Shown piece by piece: positions 30,496 to 41,680 of a stretch of DNA of 64,000 bases. The translations under genes and the position numbers were made by a program. The notes beneath the pieces were generated by a model. It made no database searches, was not told the DNA's origin, and saw only the letters and a program-made list of their open reading frames with translations. Numbering within the stretch: the stretch's first letter is position 1; every line of letters begins with the position of its first letter. Origin of the DNA: Sophora flavescens. Taxonomy: Eukaryota > Streptophyta > Magnoliopsida > Fabales > Fabaceae. Location: NCBI GenBank assembly GCA_030762895.1, contig CM061067.1, forward strand, positions 49,811,667 to 49,875,666, given 5' to 3'.

Positions 30496-33400
30496 TGAGA
30501 CACCCCGCTGTGCTTCTTTGTGTCATTAGATTAAAACCTCATTATTTAATTACTTAATCGCACGCTTGACGTGAAAATACGTAAATATTAAAACTTAACT
30601 TATAAAGTATACAACTTCATATAGAATGGCACATCACAATATAAGTATATTATGCATATTACAAAACATTGTTGAGGATATCCCATCAGTAGGATCCCTC
30701 ACAGGCATATACTTAGACAAAAAGTTAAACAGCGGAAAACATAAATAAAAATACGCCTCACGAGACGCACTGGTCATAACTAACTAGACCCTAATCACCA
30801 TGGATCACAGCTCGTCCTCCACTCTCCGGTTCGTAGGGAGTTCCATCCAACGCCTCCCGGTTATGCTTATCCACAGGGTCTTCTCGTACAATTCCACGAG
30901 GAGATAAAATACAACATACAGAAATATACAGGGGATAAGAAACAGTTCTATCATCAAAAAGAGGAAAGGAGTCATAGTAAAATTATATAGTAATTGTCAC
31001 ATACAATCAACACACATAACTAACGAATCATCCTCAGGTTAATATATATCACCCTCTACCCTTACTCACAGGCAATCTAACACGTTATTTAAACGTAACC
31101 TCTCTAATTCTGTCACCATGTCTTTACGTTATCATGGCCACTACCACTCCTGTCACCATCCCTCATTTGCATCGGGGCACACCCTCATTCCCGTTAGGAT
31201 GTTCCCCCTAGTGCACACCTCCATTGCCGTTAAGGTGTTTTCAACCCCCATTCCCATTAAGGTGGAAGTGATCTTGCGAGAACTCTTGATTTTACGTGTA
31301 TTACATTACCAATACACGGTATATTATATTACCAATACACATAAGTGTTTTACGTGTATTATATTACCAATACACGGTGTATTATATTACCAATACACAT
31401 AAGTGTTTTACGTGTATTATATTACCAATACACGGTGTATTATATTACCAATACACATAAATGTTTTACGTGTATTATATTACCAATACATGGTGTATTA
31501 TATTACCAATACACAGATGTCCTTGCGTATTATATTACCAATACACTTTTGTCTTTGTGTATTATATTACCAATATACTTTTGTCCTTGTGTAATATATT
31601 ACCAATACACGGTTGCGGACAACAACACCTATACATGAATCTCACCAACCCGTTTTAACATCTTAGTGCCTTAACCTTCCATTAGAACTTGACACATATT
31701 CTATGCCATAACACCTCTTTAACATTCCTCATCTAAGTTAGGCACTTCTAAATCATCATTATCCTCACACCCAAAACAATCATCTCTTAGACAACATATA
31801 TATCTTTGCTTAAAAATCCACTAAGCATAATAATAAAAACCAGGCAGATCATGCATAACACAATATCAATCAAAATATTACCATATCACCAACATAGCAC
31901 AAGATCTATTCAATAAAGTAATAAAATCAAATCAACCATCAACAATATTAAAATCAACCTAACATCGATAAACCTACAATCCCCGAATCGTCATTGGTTT
32001 TTCAGAAAAGGTTTCCAATGTGATTTTGATCTTGTCGATTACTCGACTACTAGTAGGGTTTAGGCCGCCCTACACAATTATTATATAATCTACTACTTAT
32101 CCATTCCGACGATAGGTTGGTTCTTTCCCCCACCTGGGTTATCACCGAACTCCCGAACTCGAAGCTCCTCGTCGTCACACCACAAAGTATTAACTCCACC
32201 TTCTGTGAAGGTAAGGAGATTAGATGCTCGAAGAGGTATACCACGAACGTCCTCGTTTCCTTCGTGATGGAAGTCTAAGGTTACAAAACATGAAATCGTG
32301 AATTAAAACTCAATCAAAGAACACTAACCACAATGTATAGGTTCGGTTCATACAATAAACTAGGATTAGGGGTTTCCGAAATTTATGTGACTCTTGGATT
32401 TATGATCCTTAAGTGCTAGAAGTTCATAAACAACAATCTTTTAACAAAGTTGAATTAAAAATCCCACTAAGTACATGACTTAGGGTTTCGGCCAAGCATA
32501 GATAAATAGGCTAGGAATTTCTAAATTTTCCAATTTCTTTAGGTTAGCATCCATACATAGTAAGGAGCTTGAAACCATGATCATTTTGGAAATGGAAAAA
32601 TCAAATGTCTTAGACCATGAAACCTTAGGTTCGGCCTTAACAAGTTTGTGAGGTTAGAGATCTTTAAATCATCCAATCTTTTGGACATAGCATCCTTTAA
32701 CATGAAGGAGCATTAATCCATAATCATCTTGGAAAACAAAATAAAATAACACATCCTAGGTCAATTGTTACATTCTGCCATCATAGGAAAATAAAGCAAG
32801 AAAATATTTTAAACTTTCCAATCCCTTGGATTTAACATCCTTATACATCAAGAAGCCTTAATCCATGATTACTTTGGAGAAACATCAACTAAGCATCAAT
32901 GTCTTAAACTACTTAAAGTTTAGGCCTTTACATGAAAATGTGTAAAATCTCTAAACTTTTCCAATCACTTAAACCTAACATACTTTAGTACAAAGGAGCC
33001 CTTGGTCATGATCATCTTGGAATAGAACTCAAATACAAGTCCATACAAGCAAAGTTAAACAAAACCCACCAAAACCAAAAAGCATGGTTTCGGCCTCATC
33101 AAGAAAATAAGGTTAGAAATTTTTGTTTTACACAACCTTTTTGTATGTTGTAGTAGGAGTAAAAATAGGAATATAGAAATTGGTTTCAACTCAAACGGAG
33201 TTTTCTACCGTTTTTAAGAGATTTTAGAAGTTTGAAAGCTTAAAGGAAACTTAAAGCAAAACTATGAACATAAAGACAAGAACTTGAAAAATAGACAACA
33301 TAGGATCATTACCCTCAACAATATGAATAACTTTGATGAATAACTTAAAGTAAAAAACTTTATAAAAAGATGAACTTTAGAAGAGAGAAGAAGAAGAAGT

Positions 33401-34073
33401 GTAATAAGGTGTAAAGGTGAGAAAATGGAGGAAAAATGGTGAAGTGTCGAAATGAAGAGTATTTATAGAGAGTGAGAAAGAGGGGCACGGTTTTGGAGAG
33501 GAAAAAGAAGAGAAAAAGAAGGTTTGCTTGTCGGGAAAGAAAGAAGGTAAGGTGTGGTAAGGTGGAGGTATGGTGTGGAGGTATGGTTGGAGAGAGAATG
33601 TAAGAAAAAGTGAGATTTTGAAAAAAGTCAAGATTCACTTTTGAGATGTGTCATAGCCTTCACATCAAGTCACTCCATGTCACTACATCCTCTTGATGCT
33701 CTGCTCCATTGCGTATCAGATGACTTCCCCGATCGTATTTCGCGATGATTTCGCCCGGGAAATCCTTGAGATTTGGCCCCGAACAAGATTTTTCGAAAAA
33801 ATCCAGACCCACACAAAACATCATAAAAATACTAACCGTCTCGTTCACGAATTAAGATTTGGTCTCTAGCTCAGTAAACTTGTCCTGGCAGTGAGAACGT
33901 AGACCGGCTTTCGTCTGAATTTTCAACCGAAATTTTTACCGTAACCCTCTACCATAAATTAGACTATGAATATGATTTTATTTTAATCAAAAACACTTTC
34001 TAACTCTCAAATTAAAATATAATTAATTATATTTTAACCGATTGAACAACATAATTAAAATCAGGCTGTTACA
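30496..34073 (-). mobile_element. solo LTR of a Tekay-like chromovirus
   Basis: A 3578-bp segment with LTR-like ends (minus strand TGTAACAGCC...GGGGTGTCTCA) and no internal coding region. Flanking pentamers GCTGC (30491-30495) and ACTAC (34074-34078) differ by two transitions. Removing the element and one TSD copy rejoins the second RNase H in frame. The layout (gene-free, array of repeats in the middle, GGGTGT...CA end) matches the Tekay LTR at 2866-4973. It probably arose by recombination between two LTRs. Apparent ORFs within it (31118-31658, 33360-33638) have no support. Confidence 0.8.
31288..31620. repeat. 58-bp tandem repeat with hairpin core
   Basis: The 58-bp unit carries two copies of GTATTATATTACCAATACAC and a TTTTACGTG or CATAAGTG spacer, in about five and a half copies, the last ones diverged (TTTGTCCTTGTG spacers). 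Each core can fold as GTGTATT/AATACAC around ATATTACC. It sits where other Tekay LTRs in this window carry palindrome arrays. Confidence 0.85.
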
Positions 34074-34078
34074 ACTAC

Positions 34079-34479
34079 CTTTTGCATTTGAGGATCCATC
34101 TACGAACATCTCACAGACCTTGGCTTAGGGAGTCTCCAGGGCACCGGTTAGTTCTGCTGCAAAGTCGGACATGAATTGTGCTTTGATGTGTCTCCTTGGT
34201 TCATACTTCAAATTGAATTTAGACAGTTCCACGGACCACGCGATCATTCGTCTGACCAACTCAGGTTTTCTAAGAACTTGCTTTATTGGGTAATCCGAGC
34301 GAACGATCACTTGGTGACTTTGGAAGTAAGGCCTCAACCGCCGAGCTACTGTGATTAATGCCAAAGCTAGATTCTCTATCATCTGATACCTTGTTTCCGC
34401 TCCTTGCATTACTTTATTGATGTAATGAATCGGCTGTTGTTGTTTTGCCTCTTCTTGAACTAAAACTACGCTGGTGGCC
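34079..34479 (-). pseudogene. Retand-like RNase H (RT-linked) fragment
   Basis: The minus strand encodes VVLVQEEAKQQQPIHYIN, ETRYQMIENLALALITVAR, SHQVIVRSDYPIKQVL, MIAWSVELSKFNLKYEPR and FMSDFAAELT, the RNase H that follows RT in Ty3 elements, then the start of the second RNase H (FVDGSSNAKG). It is bounded by two insertions: the solo LTR on the left and the chromovirus at 34485 on the right. Its upstream RT continues at 47860. Confidence 0.87.
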
Positions 34480-34484
34480 TGCTG

Positions 34485-35657
34485 TGTAACACCTCAATAT
34501 TCACCCTTATGTTTATATGTGTTAGTTATGGTATATATATGTTTGATATTTATATATATGTGTAAATATTATTGCATATGATAATATGTATATTAATATA
34601 TGATTATTTGGATTAATATGAGATTGTGTATCTTAATGTTTGATTTTATATGTTAATATATGATATGTGATTTTATTAATAATAAGCGATTAAGAATGAT
34701 ATAATAAGATATCGTGTGATTTAATATTTAAATAGAGATAGTGTTATTCTTAGATTTTAGTCCCTCAACCAATCAGATTTGAGTCCTTATCAATATAGGA
34801 TCTTTCTCTTTTTGTTTATATCTTAAGACTTTATCATAATCTCCTAAGGATCCTATCTAGGAATAACTACCAAATATGTAGCTAAACTTCCATCGAACTT
34901 TTGACCATCTTAGAGTACGATTTAGGATTCGATCATTAGACGTTAATTTGTATCTATTTCTTTGACCTTTCTAACAACACCAAGAACGACTCAGTCGGAA
35001 ACTCTTAGCTCAAGTTATGGTCAAAATATCAAACTTTATACAGTTTGGGATGAAATGGGAACCCGTTATGACCCAAACTCATATATATACCATTAGACTC
35101 GACCTAAACCTAGTTTACACGACCCCAACACTCATAAAATTGCCTCCCTACTTCCTCTTTGAATCCTTATGGGTTTTCTCCCTAAAACTCTCTCTAGGGA
35201 ACCCATTCTTGCACCGTTCTTCACTGCTTCTTGATAGGAGAACATCGCTACGAATAGGGGTTCGTTGTGCTTACTGTTTGGGACTTTAGAAAAGGTAAAA
35301 TTCGTGCACCTTGCCCCTTGTGTTCTTTCTTTCAAGTTCTTGATTTCTTCCTTTTGATTTCTTGGTCTTAGAGTTGAACCAAAGTGTCTATTTGACGTCC
35401 TTAAGGTCGTAGACAAGCGCTAGTGAGACGGGACCCTAGTGATCCTTATTTGTTCTTTTGAAACGTGAACCTCATACCAGGTATGGGAGAAGAATAATGT
35501 ATACACTAGTCTAGGGAGTAGCGTAAGATGAGGGGTTCCCATAGCCCGTTTATTGTCGTTATAATGTATTGATGCCATGATCTGCCTGGTTGTACGAATG
35601 AATTGTTTATATGTTTAATTGGATTAATTGGTATGCCTATTTGTTATAATTGTTGAG
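34485..35657 (+). repeat. truncated 5' LTR of the chromovirus
   Basis: Colinear with 44927-46097, with scattered substitutions. Similarity stops after TTGTTATAATTGTTGAG, where RT codons begin. About 1.75 kb of LTR is missing. ORFs at 35017-35289 and 35132-35416 are inside the LTR and not credible. Confidence 0.88.
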
Positions 35658-35975
35658 ACGGTGCTCCAATGGGAAGTGCCAAAGTCAGTGACCGAGATTA
35701 GGAGTTTCTTGGGTTTAGCAGGGTACTATAGGCGGTTTATAGAAGGTTACTCTAAGTTAGCCTTACCCTTAACCCGTCTCACCAAGAAGGGATAGTTGTT
35801 TGTGTGGGACTCTAAGTGTGAAGAGAGTTTCCAAACCCTTAAGAATAGGTTGACATCAGCACCAGTTTTAGCGTAGCCCGATCCTAGTAAACCATTCATA
35901 GTTTATTGAGATGCTTCTAAGCAAGGGTTAGGTGGAGTGTTAATGCAGAATGGCAAGGTAGTTGCTTATGCTTCT
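35658..35975 (+). pseudogene. chromovirus RT end and RNase H start
   Basis: The plus strand reads VLQWEVPKSVTEIRSFLG, LAGYYRRFIEGYSKLAL, LFVWDSKCEESFQTLKNRL and SKQGLGGVLMQNGKVVAYAS, with three stops (after TKKG, after VLA, and in the RNase H start). It is cut after AYAS by the Athila-like element and continues RQLKPHEKNYPTHDLEL at 43026 once one CTTCT copy is removed. Confidence 0.9.
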
Positions 35976-37354
35976 TGATGAGTGTGATTACACCTCATAT
36001 TTCATTGTCATTTTGCATACATTTTCATATAGTTTAGGCATATTTAATTTGATTTTTGTTAGTTTTTACCTTGGAACGGGTAAGGCGGTTTTGTGGTGTT
36101 GTTTTGCAGAAATTAAGGATTAAATGCTCAAGATCAACCATGATGGGGCTTGGATGAAGATGGGGCTTTAAAAGTGAAGAAAATGAGCCAAACAGAGCCC
36201 ATCACGGCCTAGCCGTGATGACCATCATGGCCATGATCAAAGAAAACTGAAAAGAAAGAAGGCAAAAGTCAGAACTGGTCACGGCCTGCCCGTGATGCCT
36301 ATCACGGCCGTGACATGTCAGCTGAACCAGACCCTCATCAGGCAGAACTGATCATGGCCTAGCCGTGATGAGCATCACGACCGTGACGCGCATTACTTGG
36401 ATCTGAAGCAATTGATTTGGATCTGAATTTGTGTTAGATTGGGATTCAAACTTCCCAAATCTATAAATAAGGCATCTAGGCAGAGATAAAAGGACTTTTG
36501 GGTTGCTACTCTTAGGCTATAATTTAGGATCTCTCTTCTTCTTCTTCTTCTTCTTCTTCTTCTTCTTCCCTTCTCTTATTTTTATTTTCATGTTGTTGTT
36601 AACCAAGCTTGTCATCACCATGACAAGGATTGAGTAGTAGCTTAATTTCTAGGGATTGGGGCTATGCCCAAGGTTTGTTTTTATGGTATGAATTAATGTT
36701 TTATTTTTGTTAATTGCGATCTTGCTTTAGATCTGATTTCTAGCGTTTTAATTACTCGTAAAATCGGCGACCGCTTATTTGCGTGACGTAGATATTCTAA
36801 GGAGGAACCTAGCGGTGAACTTAGGTGTCAGATCTATAGAATCAGACTTAGGACTGAAATCACGAGAGTTAGAAGTCGTCCTTCGAGGATCAACGAATTG
36901 TCACAAAGCGTAAAAGGTCAAATCTAAATTCGACTACCACGAGAGTAGGGGTTGGTTTAATTGGGCACGGTTTTTGTAACCCGAGAGGGAGCTTTAACTA
37001 TTTGAGGATAAATTCGCCTTCAAGGCAATTTCTTTTTTTAACAAAGGGGTAATCAATTTAGTAACATAAACAACCCTGTTGGTAACCCAAATTCCTAGGA
37101 ATCCATTTAGATCTGAAAAACCATAAATTGATTTACTTTTTGTTTTACTTGATTGCATTCCTTATTTGATTTTCTAAGTTATCTCTTATTTCAAATATCA
37201 AAAACCTTTTCAAAATCCCTTTATATCGTCTAGTTTCATCGATTTGATAATTAGTTGCGATTTGAGATCACGGTCTCTGTGGGATCGATATCTTTTATTA
37301 CTTGGCGACAATTTGGTACATTTGCCGGATCGCATGTGCACTCGTACGACATCA
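35976..37354 (+). repeat. 5' LTR of Athila-like element
   Basis: 1379 bp. It contains three composite palindrome units (36198-36388), a TATA box TATAAATA (36462-36469) and a (CTT)11-like tract (36535-36567). Confidence 0.93.
36198..36388. repeat. TCACGGCC palindrome array in 5' LTR of Athila-like element
   Basis: Three composite units start near 36198, 36276 and 36348, each a TCACGGCCTAGCCGTGA-like palindrome followed by ATCACGGCCGTGA or a decayed form (ATCATGGCCATGA). The TATA box lies about 75 bases downstream. The 3' LTR copy spans about 41906-42092. Confidence 0.85.
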
Positions 37355-37360
37355 AGTTTT

Positions 37361-37378
37361 TGGCGCCGTTGCCGGGGA
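37361..37378 (+). promoter_or_regulatory. primer-binding site, tRNA-Asp type
   Basis: TGGCGCCGTTGCCGGGGA, six bases after the LTR, matches the usual Athila primer site. Confidence 0.92.
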
Positions 37379-37529
37379 CTGTGCTTCCTCGAATCTCAAT
37401 TTAATTTTTAAATTGATTTTTCTAGACCTTTTCTTTCTTTCTTTTTAACTGATTTTTGTTATTATTAAAATAAAAAAAATTCTCTTTTTCCTTCTAGAGT
37501 ATCTATCTCTCTGTGTTGTTTTCTCTTTT

Positions 37530-38765
37530 ATGCAACGATCACTAAGTCTTGGAAACCTTAGTGAGGTCGACCTCGAAGTCGAAAGGACCTTTCACAGACG
37601 TAGGAGGCTACAAAGAGAGAGAGAGAGGTTGATTCCCATTCCACTCATGACGAATCTCCAGGATACGAAACCGTTGAAGGACTACACAGCCCCAAATGCT
37701 AGGGGTTTGCGAACTAGGATTGCTAGGCCTGAGATTGAGGCAGAGAACTATACTATACCGCCCATGCTAATCAAAATTATTAGGCAACATCAATTCGTAG
37801 GATTGCCCTCGGAGGACCCGACTGATCACGTGGAGATATTCTTGGAGTTCACCGATGCAGTTAGAATTCAAGGCGCCCCGGTTGATGCTATTCGCTTAAG
37901 GTTATTCCCCTCATCTCTGACCGGAAAAGCGAAAGCTTGGATGAAACAAGTTCCCGCTAATACCTTATCGACTTGGGACCAACTGGAGCAGACATTCTTG
38001 GAGAAATTCTTCCCTCCCTCCAAGACGGCTTACCTACGAGCCCAGATCACCGGCTTCTTCCAAAAGGACGGAGAATGCTTGTCAGAAGCTTGGGATCGGT
38101 ACAAGGGATTGGTGGAGTTTTGCCCACATCATGGACTCGAGAGGTGGTTATTAGTGCACACCTTCTACAACGGATTGGACTACTCTTCGAAGGTGTCACT
38201 TGATTCCGCAGCTGGTGGAGCCTTTATGAATTGGCCTCTGACCGAGGCATTCAAAATCACTGAAAACGTGGCCACCAACTACCACCAATGGGGTTCAGAA
38301 AGAGGTAATAACCCAAAAAAGATTTCGAGGGGGGGGGGTAAGTTTGAAATGAATAGCACTGATCTTATCATGTCTAAAATAGACTCACTGAATAAACGGT
38401 TTGATCAGCTTGAAAGGGCTAACGTGAGTTCAATAGGTGCTACTAACATTGTTTGTGAGATTTGTGGAATGTAGGGACATGAAATAATGGAGTGCCCACG
38501 TGGTATTGCTCATGGATCCGGCGCTTCGGGGGAACAAGTGAACTCTTGTCACAACTTCTACGACACGAACCCGAAGTTGCCCAATTGTGCTCCCCCAAAT
38601 CCTTACAACCAATGAAGGAAGAACAACCCTTACCTCTCCTACAGGAACTACAACAACACGCTGAACCACGAGTTCCAAGAAGGCCAAGGTAATAGGAAAC
38701 CCGCAGCGGGGTATCCTCAGGTACAGAAGTCTAAACTCGAGTATTTATTGGAAAGTTTTGTGTAA
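37530..38765 (+). pseudogene. Athila-like gag
   Basis: From the ATG at 37530 the frame reads an Arg/Glu-rich start (TFHRRRRLQRERERL) and then the gag core: ENYTIPPMLIKIIRQHQF, SEDPTDHVEIFLEFTDAV, RLRLFPSSLTGKAKAWMK, FLEKFFPPSKTAYLRAQI and FCPHHGLERWLLVHTFYNGL. These are classic Athila/Ty3 gag motifs. The 314-residue ORF stops at 38474 just after CEICGM, inside the zinc knuckle (a TAG where GHEIMEC follows). Two more stops lie near 38613 and 38763 before the protease ORF. A G-run (38329-38337) near a GGG repeat is a possible slippage site. Gag would form particles; this copy needs readthrough or is dead. Confidence 0.88.
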
Positions 38766-38870
38766 ACTCAAACAAAACAAAATGAAGAGTTTAGACAACA
38801 AGGTAGGGTAGTAAACGAGGCAATAAAAGAGCTAGCATCTAAGGTAGATAACTTAGCCATCCACAATAAG

Positions 38871-39863
38871 ATGCTAGAAACTCAGATTGCCCAACAAGCC
38901 AGCACATACTCTAGACCAAAGGTTATGTTCCCGGGCCAACCCGAAGCTAATCCCAATGAACATTGTAATGCCATATACTTGAGGGATGATAAGCTTGGGG
39001 TGGTTGAAAAGGATGTGGAATGTGAGGAGGACATGAGCGAGGATGAAGAGCCAGAACCAAAGTATGTCTCTCTACCACCGTACCAACCCCCGATACCTTT
39101 CCCACAAAGGTTGGTCAAGAGAAAGCAAGTAGATATAGAAGCTAATATGCCTCCTAAACTGAAAAACCCAGGTAGTTTCTCTATCGCTTGCTCAATTGAA
39201 GAAGTGCAAATAGACCAAGCCTTATGTGACTTAGGGGCTAGTGCGAACTTGATGCCGCTCACTATCTTGGAATGGTTGGGAACTAAAGAGTTGAGTCCAT
39301 TCAAATTCTCCTTACAATTTGCGGATGGCTCAACTAGAACTCCTCCAGGCATACTAGAGAATATTCCTGTAAAGGTAGGGAAATTTGTCATCCCTACCGA
39401 TTTCCTGGTATTGGATATGAAAGGGAATTCTGAATTCCCCATCATTTTAGGAAGGCCATTCTTGGCCACCGCTGGAGCAATAATAGACGTAAGGAATGTC
39501 AAACTCTCTCTGAATGTAGTGGAAAGTAGGGTAGATTTTAAATTGACTAACTCATATAACAACCCTCCTTTTGTGAGTCATATGTGCAGGATCGATATAA
39601 CGTCTCCAGTGGTAAAGGAAGAGCTCAACATGGAAGCAACTCCGAAGATTTACATGGCAAATGATGCACCTAGTAGTCATGAAGTTGGAGTTGCTTATCA
39701 TGCGGTAACAAAACTTCCGCCGGGAAGGAGTAAGGCCATGAAGCTTAGAGTGAAAAGAGCGAAGAGGAAGCGCAATTGGCCATATGAGCAGAATCGGCTC
39801 TTTGAAGGACTCCCATGGAAGAGAAGTGTTCCCGCACTTCTACGCCCAGCCGACCCCGGTTGA
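38871..39863 (+). pseudogene. Athila-like aspartic protease region; pol absent
   Basis: A 330-residue frame: linker with VMFPGQPEANPNEHCNAI, acidic VECEEDMSEDEEPEP, PPIPFPQRLVKRKQVDIEAN, then protease IDQALCDLGASANLMPL (active site Asp-Leu-Gly-Ala-Ser) and FPIILGRPFLATAGAIIDV. It ends at 39863 with a basic tail (KAMKLRVKRAKRKRNW). RT should follow in an autonomous Athila; instead, 3' non-coding sequence starts at once. The protease would cut Gag. It is open for its whole length, so it may be functional if translated after gag by suppression. Confidence 0.87.
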
Positions 39864-39907
39864 TTGAAGGAAGCATGGTCCAGCTTAAGACCGTAAATAA
39901 GCGCTTC

Positions 39908-39923
39908 TTGGGAGACAACCCAA
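39908..39923 (+). other. conserved hairpin TTGGG-AGACAA-CCCAA
   Basis: Counterpart of 16065-16080, preceded by AAGCGCTTC. Stem identical, one loop change. Confidence 0.7.
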
Positions 39924-40081
39924 CTTTTCTTTCCCTTTTCCGTTTGTTTTTGAATTTAGCTATTGAATAATTTGAGAAGATCAAGAGGAAAAAAAAATCA
40001 TAAATTAATAGATTTGTCAAGTGTTTTTAGGCTAAGAAGGAAGGAAGAGCAAAAAGGGCAGGGACAAACAAAGTCAGAAGT

Positions 40082-40310
40082 CATCACGCCCAGGCCGTGA
40101 CAGTGGTCACGGCCGTGATGAGCTAACCAAGAAGACCAGAAAGGATCACGACCCAGACGTGATAGGCGTCACGGGCGTGATGAGAAGGACCCTAAGATCA
40201 GAAAGTATCATGGCCTAGCCGTGATATAGATCACGACCGTGACAGGCCAGCTCCTGAAGACCAGAATTGATCACGGCCTGCCCGTGATACCGATCATGAC
40301 CGTGATACAA
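40082..40310. repeat. internal TCACGGCC palindrome array
   Basis: Four composite units start near 40082, 40145, 40206 and 40270, of the same construction as the LTR array (TCACGCCCAGGCCGTGA, GTCACGGCCGTGATGA and decayed forms). They lie in the internal 3' region of the Athila-like element, not in its LTR. The related element at 13902-19053 has no array at the equivalent place. Confidence 0.85.
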
Positions 40311-40401
40311 TTTCCAACAATCTTTGACTAGGCATGTGAGCCAACACCCGCTACCACCTCGGTGAGTTGTTCCATTTTTCTCCTCTCTCCGACTTGATTA
40401 T

Positions 40402-40421
40402 TTACATTGGAGACAATGTAA
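40402..40421 (+). other. conserved hairpin with GNRA loop
   Basis: TTACATTG pairs with CAATGTAA around GAGA. It corresponds to 16367-16388. Confidence 0.75.
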
Positions 40422-41680
40422 GTTTTTAAGCTTGGGGTAGGGGGTATTTTTGCAATTTTTTTTTTTGCATTTTTGCATTTTTCATGTTGCATTCATATAG
40501 GCATAGTTTTGCATGATCACATGATTAGGTCCCCTTTGCTTAGGGTATGCATCCAATTGTGAGAACTTGGCGCCAAATAAATTGAGATAGTAAAATTTTG
40601 AACCCAATTTTTTTATTCTTGTGATAAGGCTAAAAATAAAAATTCTTGAGATAATCTTTCGATAGTTGATAATTAGCATGTGGTTCCTTAAATTTGTGTT
40701 TCTCGCTGATTTTTGAACTACTAAATGTGAGATTTTTGAGCCAAAAAGGGGTACTCACTAAATCTACCCCATTCTTTGTGATAGAGTGTTTTATTCCTCT
40801 TGGATTGTAGTCTCTAGAACTTGACTTGAAATCATTTTGAAACTTAAAATTTTTTTTTGAAAATGATTGAGGCACTAGGTATTTTTTTCCGGCCTTCCGA
40901 GCTTTTATTGATTAAACGCTACCCCTTAGTTACCCAATTTTGAGCCTAAAAGAATAAAATACTTTTCTTGGTACCTTGAATTACTTTGATGAATAATGCT
41001 TGGTATGACACCTTTTAAAGTATTGTAAAAAGGGTAAAAAGGTAGTTTGAAAAAGTATGGGATGAGAAAGTTAGAAAATATTTCTCTTGAATTGAAAATC
41101 TCCCCTTCTCCAAATAAATAAAATAAAACAAAAAAAATAATATGGAGAAGGGGATGACAAAAGAAAGTGGGAAATAAAATAAAGAAGGAAAGAAAGGTGG
41201 AAAAATGAATCAAAGCCAAAAAGGTATTTTAGAAGGTGTCATACTTTGCAATGTTGATATTTTGTTTAGCCTTCTTGAAATTTCCTTTTCTTGATTTCCC
41301 CACCTAACGATTAATCCCATGGCCCCATTACAACCAAAGTAAAAGACCTCTTGATTCTTTTGTGTTTTCATTAATAAAGCAGAGATTTGGTTAATAGTCA
41401 AGCTTCTGGTAGAGTACCTTCCTAGAGGAAATTGAGCGAATTGTCATATACCCTTAAACACTTGAGTGAGGTAAGAAAAAGTGCCCGAATCAGTGAAAAT
41501 ATGAATTTAGGAAACCTAAGCTTCTAATTGGACTTGAAATTGACTATCTCTTGGGTACTTATTGAATATGCCTGTTACTTGGATTGATTACTCGGGTTCT
41601 TGGTTCACTATCCATGCTTTGATTATTTATGGCCTTGGTGATTGCTTGAGGACAACCAAAATCTTAATCTTGGGGTGATT
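40422..41680 (+). other. 3' untranslated region of Athila-like element
   Basis: Colinear with 16389-17685 of the other family. It holds AAGCTTGGGGTAGGGG (about 40428-40443) near its start and the real polypurine tract ATCTTGGGGTGATT (about 41667-41680) next to the 3' LTR. No gene. Confidence 0.8.

Noticed and set aside
31345..31600. Geminivirus-like replication origin
   Set aside because: Loop ATATTACC only partly matches the nonanucleotide, there is no iteron arrangement or Rep gene, and it repeats about eleven times within an LTR.
31118..31658. ORFs rich in YYITNT repeats
   Set aside because: Translation of the 58-bp tandem repeat inside a solo LTR; frame differs unit to unit and there is no start context or homology.
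33360..33638. 92-residue hydrophobic ORF on the minus strand
   Set aside because: Low-complexity Phe/Ser/Leu sequence read from purine-rich LTR DNA; no conserved feature.
38882..39562. 226-residue minus-strand ORF
   Set aside because: Antisense shadow of the Athila-like protease frame, whose plus-strand motifs (DLGAS, ILGRPFLA) are unambiguous.
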